64,000 nucleotides of DNA from Vibrio casei (GCF_002218025.2 NZ_AP018680.1:930001-994000), one strand, 5' to 3'. Positions 32,492 to 42,384 are shown, numbered from the stretch's first letter. Notes: generated by a model not told the origin, from the sequence alone. Made by a program: numbers and translations.

Positions 32492-33810
32492 ATATTGTTA
32501 AAAGTGTGAAATAGGATCTGACTTATGAACTACATTTTATGGACAGTACCAAGTTTAACTATTGATCAAACATTATCTAAGTCAATTAACTCAGACACTG
32601 GTGAAATCAGCTTTAACTTTAATGGGAAAGGCCACCATGTTCAGAATATGGTCTTGTTATATCAAGACAATGGTTTACCAGTTAGTGTTGTAAATAATTG
32701 GCTTATTTATTTAAAGACCTCTCTATATCGAAAACATGTAAACACTCAAGCTCAGGCATTACTACATTACTTTATCTTCCTCGATGAAATAGGGCTTGAG
32801 TGGGACGAGATGCCCATCACTTCAAGAAATAAACCTACGTATAAGTTCAGTAAACATCTTAAAGATGCTGTGAATAATGGAACTATTGCTAGAACAACAG
32901 CTAATAATTACTTAGGTTCAATTGTCAGTTTCTATAAGTTTTATTTAAACAAAGGCTACGAATTTTCAAATAAGCCATTTAACTATAAAACGATTAAAGT
33001 TAACGTTAATGGTGGGCATGAGTTTAGTAGAGGTAAGTTTGTCTTTGTTGACTTGACAGACATTAGACTGAACTTACCTAAGGATAAAAGTAATTTTGGT
33101 ATGTCAAGAGAGCTAGTTCCTTTGAATGAACATGAATGGACTTTGGTCGATGAGATATGTCGTCAGGGAAAAGTAAATTCAAATACTTCAAAAGGAACTA
33201 CTTTCGTAAATCTATCAAAAGAGTTTAAAATTGCCGTAGCTTTAGCAAGATTTACAGGGTTACGTAGAGAAGAGATAGTTACTTTTAGAGCAAAGTTTAT
33301 TTATAAGCCAACAACTGAGCAACTTCATCATAAGTATTTAATTCATTCAAGTGGCGTGCACATATCACCGCAACAAGGAGTAAATACTAAAGGCTCTGGT
33401 AGTAGAACAATAGAGATGCCTTCATCGCTAATGCTTCAATTACATCAATACATTAATTCAAAGCGTTACATAAAGCGTAGAAAACTTTTCGAAGTAAATA
33501 ACCCCGATGAGTTAAACAATCCTCCTTTATTCATTTCACAGAATGGGCATCATTATGGCTCGAGGACATTTAATGCTCGATGGTGCGAAGTTCGAAATAC
33601 GATAAAAGATAGCCATCCGAGTTTTAATCACAAGTTTCATAACTTGCGTTCAACCTATGCAGTAACTCGTTTGAAAGAGCTGTTAAATCAAGGAATAAAA
33701 GAAGGTGACGCTCTTGATTACATTCAATCAGTAATGGGGCATAAACCCTCTCTGTCAGACTAGTTGTCGCGCTTAATATTCAACCATTAAACAGAGGGCG
33801 TGGAGTAACA

Positions 33811-34308
33811 ATGAAACATTATTCAGCGCAAAGCAAAGAGTCGGCTCTTCAGAAGATGATGCCTCCAAATAATATAGCAATAGCCCAATTATCAATCGAG
33901 ATGGGGATTGGTGAATCAACCTTGTATAATTGGCGAAAACAAGCAATTGATAAGGGGCATTTAGTGCCAGGTGATGGAAAGAATGCTGAGCAGTGGTCAT
34001 CAGCAAATAAATTCTCAGTCGTGTTGGAAACAGCCTCTTTAAATCAAGCTGAGTTAGCGGAATATTGCCGAGGCAAAGGTCTTTATGTGGAACAAGTATC
34101 GGCTTGGCGAAATGCGTGTATAGATGCAAACGCTAACGTTAAAGAGCAAGAAAAAGCCTTCTCCACCGAAACAAAGAAAGATAAAAAACAGATCAATCAA
34201 TTAGAAAAGGAGCTACGTCGAAAAGATAAGGCACTCGCTGAAACCGCAGCACTATTGGTGTTAAGAAAAAAAGCAAATGCGATCTGGGGGGAAGCCGAGG
34301 ACGAATGA
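33811..34308 (+). CDS. IS transposase OrfA, copy 1
   Basis: 165 residues with an N-terminal helix-turn-helix (about 20–45, IAIAQLSIEMGIGESTLYNWRK), a second possible HTH (about 75–100) and a C-terminal charged coiled coil (about 120–155). Binds the IS ends in this family. Longer than typical IS3 OrfA. Its stop overlaps the OrfB start (ATGA), suggesting translational coupling and not the usual -1 frameshift fusion. Confidence 0.9.
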   Translation: MKHYSAQSKESALQKMMPPNNIAIAQLSIEMGIGESTLYNWRKQAIDKGHLVPGDGKNAEQWSSANKFSVVLETASLNQAELAEYCRGKGLYVEQVSAWRNACIDANANVKEQEKAFSTETKKDKKQINQLEKELRRKDKALAETAALLVLRKKANAIWGEAEDE

Positions 34309-35354
34309 TCCTCGACTCAGCTCGCATTCAAGCAGTTAAACTAGTTAATGAAGCTGTGAGTTCTGGTGCGCCAAAGTTTAAAGCTTGCCGTGAACTTGGG
34401 ATCAGTGTCCGGACGTATCAACGTTGGACTGTTGACGGGAACATAAAAACAGATGGTAGACCAATATCTCAGCGCCCTGAGCCAAAAAATAAGCTATCAA
34501 AAGCAGAGAGAGATAACATATTAGCCATCGTTAATAGCGATGATTTTAAGAGCTTACCACCAAGCCAAATCGTCCCTACATTAGCAGATGAGGGTATTTA
34601 TCTTGCTTCTGAATCAACATATTATCGTGTTCTTCATGAAGAAAAACAGCAAAACGCTCGCGGACGTAGTCAGATAAAAGAGAGAAAAGTACCGACGACA
34701 CACTGTGCTACAGGGCCAAACCAAGTGTGGTGTTGGGATATTACTTGGTTACCAGGCCCCGCTAAAGGGCTGCATTTTTATTTATATTTGATACTCGATA
34801 TATTTAGTCGAAAGATTGTTGGATGGGAAATTCATGATGACGAATCAGCAGAAAATGCATCAATATTAATTAAGAAAGCTCATTTAAAAGAAGGAGTTAA
34901 AGATAATCCTCTGGTACTGCATTCGGATAATGGAAGCCCAATGAAAGGCTCATCAATGCTTGAAACACTTTATAGTTTAGGTGTCGTGTCGTCTTTTAAT
35001 CGTCCTAGGGTGAGCAATGATAATGCTTATGCTGAGTCGATATTTAAAACGTGTAAATATCGCCCTGACTATCCGTATAAAGGGTTTTCAACAATTGATG
35101 AGGCGCGTAGTTGGGTGTTGAAATTTAGCCACTGGTATAATTTTAACCACAAACATAGTGGCATCAAATACGTCAGCCCACATCAAAGGCATTCAGGATT
35201 AGCGGGTGACATATTGGCTAATAGAAAAGAAGTTTATCAAGGTGCTAAAGATGCTCACCCTGAGCGCTGGAGCGGTAATATCCGTAATTGGGATTTACCA
35301 AAAGAAGTGTACTTAAACCCTGAACAAAATAGTGTCAAGGCTGAGAGTGCATAA
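34305..35354 (+). CDS. IS transposase OrfB (DDE), copy 1
   Basis: 349-residue rve-type transposase: HTH near 25–45, catalytic Asp145 (CWDITWLPG), Asp208 (LHSDNGS) and Glu244 (AYAESIFKT) with 35 residues between the last two, the DD(35)E spacing of IS3. The four copies in this window encode the same sequence over the parts visible. Confidence 0.95.
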   Translation: MILDSARIQAVKLVNEAVSSGAPKFKACRELGISVRTYQRWTVDGNIKTDGRPISQRPEPKNKLSKAERDNILAIVNSDDFKSLPPSQIVPTLADEGIYLASESTYYRVLHEEKQQNARGRSQIKERKVPTTHCATGPNQVWCWDITWLPGPAKGLHFYLYLILDIFSRKIVGWEIHDDESAENASILIKKAHLKEGVKDNPLVLHSDNGSPMKGSSMLETLYSLGVVSSFNRPRVSNDNAYAESIFKTCKYRPDYPYKGFSTIDEARSWVLKFSHWYNFNHKHSGIKYVSPHQRHSGLAGDILANRKEVYQGAKDAHPERWSGNIRNWDLPKEVYLNPEQNSVKAESA

Positions 35355-35502
35355 CGTAGTGATCGCGACAACTAGTTTGACAAACACCGTAAATCAAGAA
35401 GTACACTTCTGCATTATTTAAAGTTTTGCCATCAAACATTGAAGGCTAATGAAGTTTATGAGCAAGCTATTGAGTTGATTTTAAAGGCCGAGGGATAAGA
35501 CG

Positions 35503-37299
35503 ATGGCTTTTATCGGAAATGAAACGCGTAAAACATTAGATGTTAAAAATAATGAAAACATTAGTGTTATAGATATACCTAATAATAAGTTGATCTTTAG
35601 AAATGATCAGAGAAGTTGTTACTTTCATCGGCTTGGTTATCAAGGTTGCCCCAAGGTTAAAATTGGTTCTAATGGTCAATCTTTTCGTCTTCAAGCGAAT
35701 GAGCAGTTAGTTGATATGAATAGATGGGAACTTGTTAGGTATTGTTATCTTACAGTATTGAAAATCGATAGGAGGGGAAGAACAAAAGTTGGAATATTCA
35801 ACGCTTTGATACCATTTTTCCAGCATTGCGATACAAATAATTATAAAGTTGCTTTTAACAAGGAAACCATTACTTCATTTATTAATAGTTTAAAAAAACG
35901 ATACCTTGATGGATTGAAAGGAAAAACCCTAATTCAAATTCAAGGGTCACTTAAAAGTTTTTTGAATGAAGTTGATCCAAATTTAAATTATGAGTTAAGA
36001 AATGAGTTTTTAAGTTGCTTAAACGATTCTGATATTACTTTATCTTATACTGATGCTGAGTTGAAACAGATAGTTAAACTGCTTTATATTATATTTAATA
36101 AATATAGATATTGTGTGATAAATGGGACTAAACCTTCAGTTCACCCGTTGTTATGTGATGATTCAGGAAATGATTTCTTAGGTAATCCGTTTAATGGAAA
36201 GCATGTTTTTTATGTGGGCAGATATAGTCATACTTGGAAAAATGAGCTTGTTAAAGTAGCTCTTTATTTGACATGTTTTTATACGGGACTAAATGAAAGT
36301 CAATTATTAGCAATTAAGTTTTCCGACATTTCAAATGAACCTTTTGAAAGAACATCAGATGGTGTTTATAAGCTATCGACAACAAAATACAGACAGCAGG
36401 GAAAGAACAATATTACTACCGTTGGCTTTAGTAAAAGAGCTAAAGAGTTTTTTGAAACTTGGTTGTCTTTAAGTAAATTGATAACAAATAATACCTCAGA
36501 TTATGTTTTTTCAGTCTACTCAAAGCAAAAATATACTAGAATGTTAGAGAATCAATTCACTAGCGTGATAAATAAAAAGCTCAAATACTTTGAATTGCCT
36601 GCATTAAGTACACAACGATTTAGAAAGACCAAAGCCACCTTAATTATGAGAGCAACAGAAAGTATATTCTCAGTTGCTGAAGGTTTAAATAATAGCCCAG
36701 ATACTGTATCAAAACATTATTCTAATGGCGTACCTGAGTTGATGGAGTTCTCGATTGCGGGAGCTCTTGACGTAAGGCAGCGGACACTTCAAGGTGAGTC
36801 ATTAGATGAAGCGGTTCTTGAAAGTGCTTATAACTTTAAAGATCCTGTGAGGGAGAAATTTTACTTAAAAAATAAATTAGCCATACCAAATACTTTATCC
36901 AATGGACTCCGCTGTAAGGATTCTTTCGGTGAAAAAGCTAAGCAGCTAAAAATATCACTCGTTAAAGCGGGTTTAGCTATGAAAAAAAATAAAGTTGCAT
37001 GCCACAAGTTTTTAGAATGCTTTGGTTGTCCACATCATGCAGTTATTGCTGAAGTCGACGATATCTGGCTTATGCTTTCATTCAGAGATGTAATCCTTGA
37101 GGTTGCCTGTCAGCCATCAATTAATTCAATGCCCACGACTACATTATCTAAAGTTACTAATACTATAGAGTCCATTTTAGATCGGTTGAAACAAGAGTTT
37201 CCACATGTTTATAAAAGTGCTGAGGTGAAATATTCTGAGCTTCCGCATCCTCTTTGGGGTGATAAAACGGATTTTGAATTTTTAATGGAGTTAAATTAA
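35503..37299 (+). CDS. Degenerate tyrosine-recombinase-fold protein (Tfp-like)
   Basis: 598 residues, second gene of the integration module, starting 4 bp after the IntA stop. The C-terminal half aligns with tyrosine recombinases (YLTCFYTGLNESQLLAIKF at about 255–273; STQRFRKTKAT at 369–379; SKHYSNG at 404–409), but the first catalytic Arg is Asn264 and the usual HxxR is QRFR (371–374). Tyr406 remains. It therefore probably has a structural role. From memory, SE-type elements carry exactly such a protein (Tfp) between IntA and IntB. Confidence 0.82.
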   Translation: MAFIGNETRKTLDVKNNENISVIDIPNNKLIFRNDQRSCYFHRLGYQGCPKVKIGSNGQSFRLQANEQLVDMNRWELVRYCYLTVLKIDRRGRTKVGIFNALIPFFQHCDTNNYKVAFNKETITSFINSLKKRYLDGLKGKTLIQIQGSLKSFLNEVDPNLNYELRNEFLSCLNDSDITLSYTDAELKQIVKLLYIIFNKYRYCVINGTKPSVHPLLCDDSGNDFLGNPFNGKHVFYVGRYSHTWKNELVKVALYLTCFYTGLNESQLLAIKFSDISNEPFERTSDGVYKLSTTKYRQQGKNNITTVGFSKRAKEFFETWLSLSKLITNNTSDYVFSVYSKQKYTRMLENQFTSVINKKLKYFELPALSTQRFRKTKATLIMRATESIFSVAEGLNNSPDTVSKHYSNGVPELMEFSIAGALDVRQRTLQGESLDEAVLESAYNFKDPVREKFYLKNKLAIPNTLSNGLRCKDSFGEKAKQLKISLVKAGLAMKKNKVACHKFLECFGCPHHAVIAEVDDIWLMLSFRDVILEVACQPSINSMPTTTLSKVTNTIESILDRLKQEFPHVYKSAEVKYSELPHPLWGDKTDFEFLMELN

Positions 37300-37301
37300 T
37301 A

Positions 37302-39203
37302 ATGAATGAGTTAATTAAGCCTCTAGACAGCATTAACACTAGGTATTCGAATGTAATTAAACTTGATGATGAAGTTATTTCATACTCTTCTGATGGGAAG
37401 CCTTTTAGCTATTATCAAGATGATAGGTGGGTGATATTCGAAGAAGGTGTGGATATTAGTTTTGTTAATATCGCAGGTGAATTTAAGTCGTTATGCAAAA
37501 AGTTACTATATAAATCTTTTAAGAAAGGTGGGTTTTTAAATAAAAAAAGTACAGCCCATAAATATATTCAATCATTTTCTATTTTATCTAAATGTATCAT
37601 TGAGTGTGGCGGTACAGACTTTACTTTTATAAATTCAGAAAGAGGGTTTCGAGAGTTTATAAAAGTAGCCCAAGGCCGAAATTTAAAATACAAAACATGG
37701 AAAAACTACTTGATAATTCTCGGTGACTTAAAAGATGAGGGAGTTATCACCAGAATAATTGATAATGCTGAAGAGTTAGCTATTTTACTCTCAAATAGCC
37801 AACGGATTTCACGTCAAACGATAGCCTTACCAGAAAATATAGCATCAAATTATTTTAAAGTTGCATTAGATATTGTTGCTAAGTATCACCCAAGTAGAAA
37901 TATTATTAGTGATACATATGAAAGCTTTATTCAGGATTATAATAAAAATATTGAGCGAGGGTATGGCGTCACTACAGCTAGGGGTTACGCTCAAAAAAAT
38001 TACCAAAAACAAACTAAAACTATAGATTTTAAACTAGATCTTAGAGGGCAGTGGCTAAGCCTGATTAGAGCAGCATGCTATATAGTCATAGCTGGTTTTA
38101 CTGGCTGTAGGGATAGCGAAGTCAAGTCTTTGACAAAAGAGTCTTTTCAAGAAAAAAAATATGCAGGCATAACTGTCCCTATCGTTAATGGGGTTCATAC
38201 TAAAGTAAATATCGCAGGCGTAGAAAGAGAAACTAGTTGGGTTACTATTCCTGCTGTTAAGCTAGCAATTGAGCTTGTATGGGATATTTATGAATTCTCA
38301 AGAAATAATTGGAAAGCTCATGCTCAGAGTTGCTCTCACATAGATGAGAAAAGCAAAATACACCAAGAAGCTGACTCTCTTTTTTTATCGTTCTCACCTA
38401 CGGCAAAAAATCCCGCAGCAGGTAGGCAAGCAATTGATAAGTCTCTAAAAAGTTTTGTTAAGTATGTTAATTACAGAGCTAGTTCACATGATGTTGCTGA
38501 ATTTAATCTTTTAAACCCCTCACGAAAAGGTGAATTAAAGACTGGTGAACTATTAAACCTAAATCCGCACTGCTTCAGACGAACCTTTGCTGTATTCCTT
38601 GTTCGTAATAAACTAGCGTCACTTTTAGATTTAAAGTATCAATTTAAACATATCAATATAGCTATGACATCTTGGTATTCTAACCAAGCTAATGTCGCTG
38701 GCTATTTCGATATGATGCTAGATAGAGAATTGCTTTTAGACATAGCACAAGAAAATCATGATTTTATGACTGACACTTTTTACCATATTTATAATGAAGC
38801 AGAGTCTTTGTCTGGTGCTGAAGGTAAACGAATAGCAAATTTACGTGGTGATGATAGAAGTACCATTTATTTGAGTCGTGATGAGATATCAAGGCAAGTT
38901 CGAGATGGCCAAATGTCCATAATAGAAACACCAGTCGGCCATTGTACTAACCCCCGATGTGATCGTATTTGTGATGCGCCTGTCTGTAAGTATGCGGTTG
39001 TCACTAAAGCTAAGGCATTAGAACTTATTCCAAAAAGGCAATTATTGATCACCAAATTTGAATCATTAATCGAGTTTGGGTTGAAAATGCCTAACATTTT
39101 GTCGAAGCTCTATTATGAGATTAAATCGATAGAACAATGTTTTAAAGATCATAATATTACCTTTGATGTATTCAAACATGACATTAACCAAACACTTTTA
39201 TAA
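37302..39203 (+). CDS. Tyrosine recombinase (IntB-like)
   Basis: 633 residues, 2 bp after the preceding gene. All key recombinase residues are visible: Arg270 (TGCRDSE), His423 and Arg426 (HCFRR), His450 (FKHINI) and Tyr459 (SWYSN). A long N-terminal region (about 1–240) is probably the core-binding part, and the C-terminus has a cysteine group (CTNPRCDRICDAPVCKY) that could bind zinc. With IntA broken, this is the only recombinase in the island with a full catalytic set. Confidence 0.88.
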   Translation: MNELIKPLDSINTRYSNVIKLDDEVISYSSDGKPFSYYQDDRWVIFEEGVDISFVNIAGEFKSLCKKLLYKSFKKGGFLNKKSTAHKYIQSFSILSKCIIECGGTDFTFINSERGFREFIKVAQGRNLKYKTWKNYLIILGDLKDEGVITRIIDNAEELAILLSNSQRISRQTIALPENIASNYFKVALDIVAKYHPSRNIISDTYESFIQDYNKNIERGYGVTTARGYAQKNYQKQTKTIDFKLDLRGQWLSLIRAACYIVIAGFTGCRDSEVKSLTKESFQEKKYAGITVPIVNGVHTKVNIAGVERETSWVTIPAVKLAIELVWDIYEFSRNNWKAHAQSCSHIDEKSKIHQEADSLFLSFSPTAKNPAAGRQAIDKSLKSFVKYVNYRASSHDVAEFNLLNPSRKGELKTGELLNLNPHCFRRTFAVFLVRNKLASLLDLKYQFKHINIAMTSWYSNQANVAGYFDMMLDRELLLDIAQENHDFMTDTFYHIYNEAESLSGAEGKRIANLRGDDRSTIYLSRDEISRQVRDGQMSIIETPVGHCTNPRCDRICDAPVCKYAVVTKAKALELIPKRQLLITKFESLIEFGLKMPNILSKLYYEIKSIEQCFKDHNITFDVFKHDINQTLL

Positions 39204-39211
39204 GAGCACCT

Positions 39212-39676
39212 ATGGCTGAACAATCAGATAGAGGCAAAGAAACGTTAATCAGGTTAGAGCAAGCATTAGATAGGCTTATTGAAGGTAAGCCATTAAATAC
39301 TAAACCTGATGGACGCATTAGCTTAAAAAGAATCAATGATGAAGCTGGCTTAAGTTCTGGTGGTATTTATTACTATTCAGAATTTGTAGAAATTGCTAAT
39401 CAAAGAATTCAGTTACTAAAGCAAAGCTTAGCTGTAGGTAAAAGTGAAAAAAGTAAACAGGCTGAAAGTAAGCTACGTGAACAACGCGACAAAGAAAAAG
39501 AATTAAAAGAGCGTTATAGAACGCAGCGCGACCAAATAAAAGCTTTTAGTGACCAAGTTGTAGCTCATAACGCTCAGCTTGAATTCACGCTTTTTGAAGC
39601 GTTAGAAAAAGTATCTTTGTTAGAGCAACAACTAGAAATATATAAAGTTAGTCCAATTACAGGTAAAAAAGTTTGA
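39212..39676 (+). CDS. Small coiled-coil accessory protein (Srap/TnpC-like)
   Basis: 154 residues: a possible HTH near 40–60 (SLKRINDEAGLSSGGIYYY), then a long charged coiled coil (about 78–145). Fourth gene of the module, 8 bp after IntB; its stop overlaps the TTG of topB by 4 bases. Size, position and coiled coil resemble the SE accessory protein and TnpC of Tn554-type trios. No catalytic motif. Confidence 0.75.
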   Translation: MAEQSDRGKETLIRLEQALDRLIEGKPLNTKPDGRISLKRINDEAGLSSGGIYYYSEFVEIANQRIQLLKQSLAVGKSEKSKQAESKLREQRDKEKELKERYRTQRDQIKAFSDQVVAHNAQLEFTLFEALEKVSLLEQQLEIYKVSPITGKKV

Positions 39677-41589
39677 GATTGTTTATTGCAGAAAAACCAA
39701 GCCTAGGCAGGGCACTAGTCGATGTATTACCTAAACCGCATAAAAAAGGTGATGGTTTTATCACTGCTGGTAATGGCGATGTTGTTACTTGGTGTATAGG
39801 TCATTTATTAGAACAAGCAGAGCCAGAGACATACAACCCTGATTATAAAAAATGGGCTGTTGAGCATTTACCGATTGTACCTAATGAATGGAAGCTTGTC
39901 GTTAAAAGTAAAACAAGAAAGCAATTTACAGTGGTAAAAACATTAATAAAAAAGGCCGATACGCTAGTTAATATGGGCGATCCAGATCGAGTTGGGCAAA
40001 TCCTGATTGATGAAGTAATTAATCACTGTGGTGTGTCTAAAGCAAAAAAGGCAGAGGTTTTAAGGTGTTTAATTAGTGACTTGAATCCAGCAGCAGTAAA
40101 AAAAGCATTAAACAATTTACGTAAAAATACAGACTTCATTCCGCTTGCTACATCAGCTTTAGCACGCGCAAGAGCTGATTGGCTTTATGGCATCAACATG
40201 ACTCGCCTATGCACAGTACAAGGCCGCCAATCAGGCTATAATGGTGTTTTATCAATTGGCAGGGTACAAACGCCTGTTTTAGGTTTAGTTGTGCACAGGG
40301 ACCTTGAGATTGCGAATTTTGTATCAAAACCATTCTATGAGGTTATTTGTATGCTTCTTACTTCAAAAGGTGAGGCGTATCAAGCTAAATGGCGGCCAAG
40401 TAAAGCATGTGAGCCTTACATGGATGAAGATAACCGGGTGTTGTCTAAAGCACTGGCATTAAATGTTATTTCAAAGATACAAAATAAGGCGGGGAAAGTA
40501 GTTAATGTAACTCAAGCAAAAAAAGCAATTCCTCCGCCATTACCTTATAGCTTATCGGCTTTACAAATTGATGCCGCAAAAAGGTTTGGTATGAGCGCAC
40601 AATTAGTACTTGATACGTGTCAGCAATTATACGAGCGACATAAATTAATTACTTACCCTCGCTCTGATTGCCGGTATTTACCTAAAGAACATTTGAATGA
40701 TGTTAAGCAAGTCGTAGGTGCAATTGGTAAATCCTGCTCAGCTTTAAGTGATGCCGCAAAAAACGCGAATCTTAGTCTAAAAAGTAAAGCGTGGAATGAC
40801 TCAAAAGTAAGTGCCCATCACGCGATAATTCCTACATCAAAATCAACTGATTTAAGCCGCTTATCAACTGCTGAAAATAATATTTATGAACTAGTTGCTC
40901 GCCAGTATCTTATTCAGTTCTACCCTCCATTTGAGTATGTAGATAAACAAATAGATACAGAAGTATCAGGTGGTTTATTTATTTCCAAACAAAAAGACGT
41001 GGTATCACAAGGCTGGAAAATTTTATTCCCTTCAAAAAAACAATCACAGGGGGAACGTGAGTTCTCAGTGGTTAGTTTACCTAATGTTTCAAAAGGAGAT
41101 GAAGTACATTGCCAGCAAGCCGACTTGCTAGAAAAGCAAACTACGCCACCTAAATATTTTACAGACGCTACATTGCTTTCAGCCATGACAGGTATAGCTC
41201 GTTATGTAACTGACGCCTCAATCAAAAAAGTATTGCGTGATACTGATGGATTGGGTACTGAAGCTACAAGAGCAGGTATAATTGAACTGTTATTTAAGCG
41301 TCAATTTCTTACTCGAAAAGGTAAAGATATAAGAGCGACTGATGTTGGTACGCAATTAATATGTTCTTTGCCCGAACGTATGACAATTCCTGATATGACA
41401 GCCCATTGGGAGTCTCAGCTAGAAGCTATTAGCCAAAAAGAAATTAAATACGCTAACTTCATGGATCCAATTACGCAAAGTATAAATACGCTCATCTATG
41501 AGGTTAAAACAGTAACTTTTAATGGGTTGAAAGGTAAAGGAACGACTTACAAACAGAAAGGAACAAGAAAAATGAAAGCTAGGTTGTAA
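39673..41589 (+). CDS. topB: Island-encoded DNA topoisomerase III
   Basis: Complete 638-residue type IA topoisomerase from a TTG start, overlapping the preceding stop. Toprim Glu7 (EKPSLGRA), Asp103 and Asp105 (MGDPDRV), and active-site Tyr328 in LITYPRSDCRYLP fall at the same numbers as in E. coli TopB. Residue 107, normally Glu in DPDREGQ, is Val. It is diverged in sequence from the host gene it stands in for, so it arrived with the island and is not a duplication. As fifth gene of a tightly packed run it may be transcribed from the host topB promoter as well as an island promoter. Confidence 0.95.
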   Translation: MRLFIAEKPSLGRALVDVLPKPHKKGDGFITAGNGDVVTWCIGHLLEQAEPETYNPDYKKWAVEHLPIVPNEWKLVVKSKTRKQFTVVKTLIKKADTLVNMGDPDRVGQILIDEVINHCGVSKAKKAEVLRCLISDLNPAAVKKALNNLRKNTDFIPLATSALARARADWLYGINMTRLCTVQGRQSGYNGVLSIGRVQTPVLGLVVHRDLEIANFVSKPFYEVICMLLTSKGEAYQAKWRPSKACEPYMDEDNRVLSKALALNVISKIQNKAGKVVNVTQAKKAIPPPLPYSLSALQIDAAKRFGMSAQLVLDTCQQLYERHKLITYPRSDCRYLPKEHLNDVKQVVGAIGKSCSALSDAAKNANLSLKSKAWNDSKVSAHHAIIPTSKSTDLSRLSTAENNIYELVARQYLIQFYPPFEYVDKQIDTEVSGGLFISKQKDVVSQGWKILFPSKKQSQGEREFSVVSLPNVSKGDEVHCQQADLLEKQTTPPKYFTDATLLSAMTGIARYVTDASIKKVLRDTDGLGTEATRAGIIELLFKRQFLTRKGKDIRATDVGTQLICSLPERMTIPDMTAHWESQLEAISQKEIKYANFMDPITQSINTLIYEVKTVTFNGLKGKGTTYKQKGTRKMKARL

Positions 41590-41773
41590 AAATTACATTC
41601 TCAAAATTAATGCAGTGTTCTCATATTGACTAGATGGATCCGTAAATTAAGAAATTTGCTTAAAGGTATTGTGAACTGATCCAGTGATACTTACGTAAGC
41701 GACTTTTTCAAAAAAATTTTAATAACTTATGTTTTGCTAAATTAGCACTTTCATAAAATGGAAATATTAAAAA

Positions 41774-42286
41774 TCACTTTCGGTTCTCTCCAATATATGT
41801 TCTCCAAAGTACTTTACCACCGGCGTTTTTTAGTTCATTGATCAGCATTTGTGTTGATTCATGTTGTTTTACTTTGCTGAGCTGTTGTGCTTCCAGAAAC
41901 ATATTTTGGTGCGACATTTCGAGTATAGAATGTGCAATTTCAGTTGCTCTATCCTCGAGGGTTTCTTCTATCGATTTTCGAGGGACAACAGCGTACACTA
42001 AATCAGCGTTAAGTCCTTCAGCAATTTGTTGCAACTGGTTCAACGTAATAGTACCCGCAGCTTCTTTTCTTTCAAGAATAGAAATCTGGTTTCTGGTCAA
42101 ATTCAGACGTTCACCAAGCTGTGTGCCAGACATTCCTAAGGCTTCACGTATAGTTCGGATCCAGCCTGCTTTGGGCGGTGTCGGAGCTTTTAGTTCCATA
42201 GTTTTGTCTATTCTTTCGACTATCTGCTTTCGCACTACCGCTTGGACGTTAGTAAGTTTTTGATTTACTAGGAAAGGTAGTTTCAT
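41774..42286 (-). CDS. Mobile mystery protein A, HTH regulator
   Basis: 170 residues starting MKLPFLVNQKLTNVQAVV, chosen because AGGAAG precedes this ATG; the open frame runs 21 codons further. An XRE-type HTH lies at about 44–100 (IREALGMSGTQLGERLNLTRNQISILERKEAAGTITLNQLQQIAEGLN). It matches the family called mobile mystery protein A, normally followed by the Fic-domain protein B. No B gene is present: downstream is 184 bp and then topB (convergent). Sure of the HTH, fairly sure of the family. Confidence 0.8.
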   Translation of the reverse strand: MKLPFLVNQKLTNVQAVVRKQIVERIDKTMELKAPTPPKAGWIRTIREALGMSGTQLGERLNLTRNQISILERKEAAGTITLNQLQQIAEGLNADLVYAVVPRKSIEETLEDRATEIAHSILEMSHQNMFLEAQQLSKVKQHESTQMLINELKNAGGKVLWRTYIGENRK

Positions 42287-42384
42287 CGTGGCTTCCTGTA
42301 TTTGATTGTGGATACAAATTATAAATTTTGTATCTATATAATAATACATTTTGTTGTGGTGTGTATCGATATATGTATACGTAT

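Larger units (their letters stand above)
33746..35389 (+). mobile_element. IS3-family element, copy 1
   Basis: 1,644 bp with two genes and imperfect terminal inverted repeats sharing ACTAGTTGTCGCG (left starts CCCTCTCTGTCAG, right complement starts CGGTGTTTGTCAA). Flanked by the 4-bp duplication TAAA (33742–33745 and 35390–35393). Interrupts the first recombinase gene. Confidence 0.95.
32525..35498 (+). pseudogene. Tyrosine recombinase (IntA-like), split by IS copy 1
   Basis: Reading frame 32525–33745 plus 35394–35498, joined across the IS and one copy of TAAA, would encode 441 residues. The catalytic set is Arg247 (TGLRREE), His372 and Arg375 (HNLRST), His406 (MGHK) and Tyr415 (STLLHYL). 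The IS lies between Lys407 and Ser408, so the residual protein keeps the Arg/His residues but loses the tyrosine and C-terminal 34 residues, and ends with a short IS-encoded tail at 33763. First gene of the integration module; strand transfer by this protein should be abolished. Confidence 0.93.

Noticed and set aside
33773..34129. 118-residue antisense frame in each IS copy
   Set aside because: It lies opposite orfA in all copies and has no start signal; a shadow of the real gene.
41590..41773. Missing Fic protein (mobile mystery B) after protein A
   Set aside because: All frames of this 184-bp stretch were read; no Fic motif or remnant.
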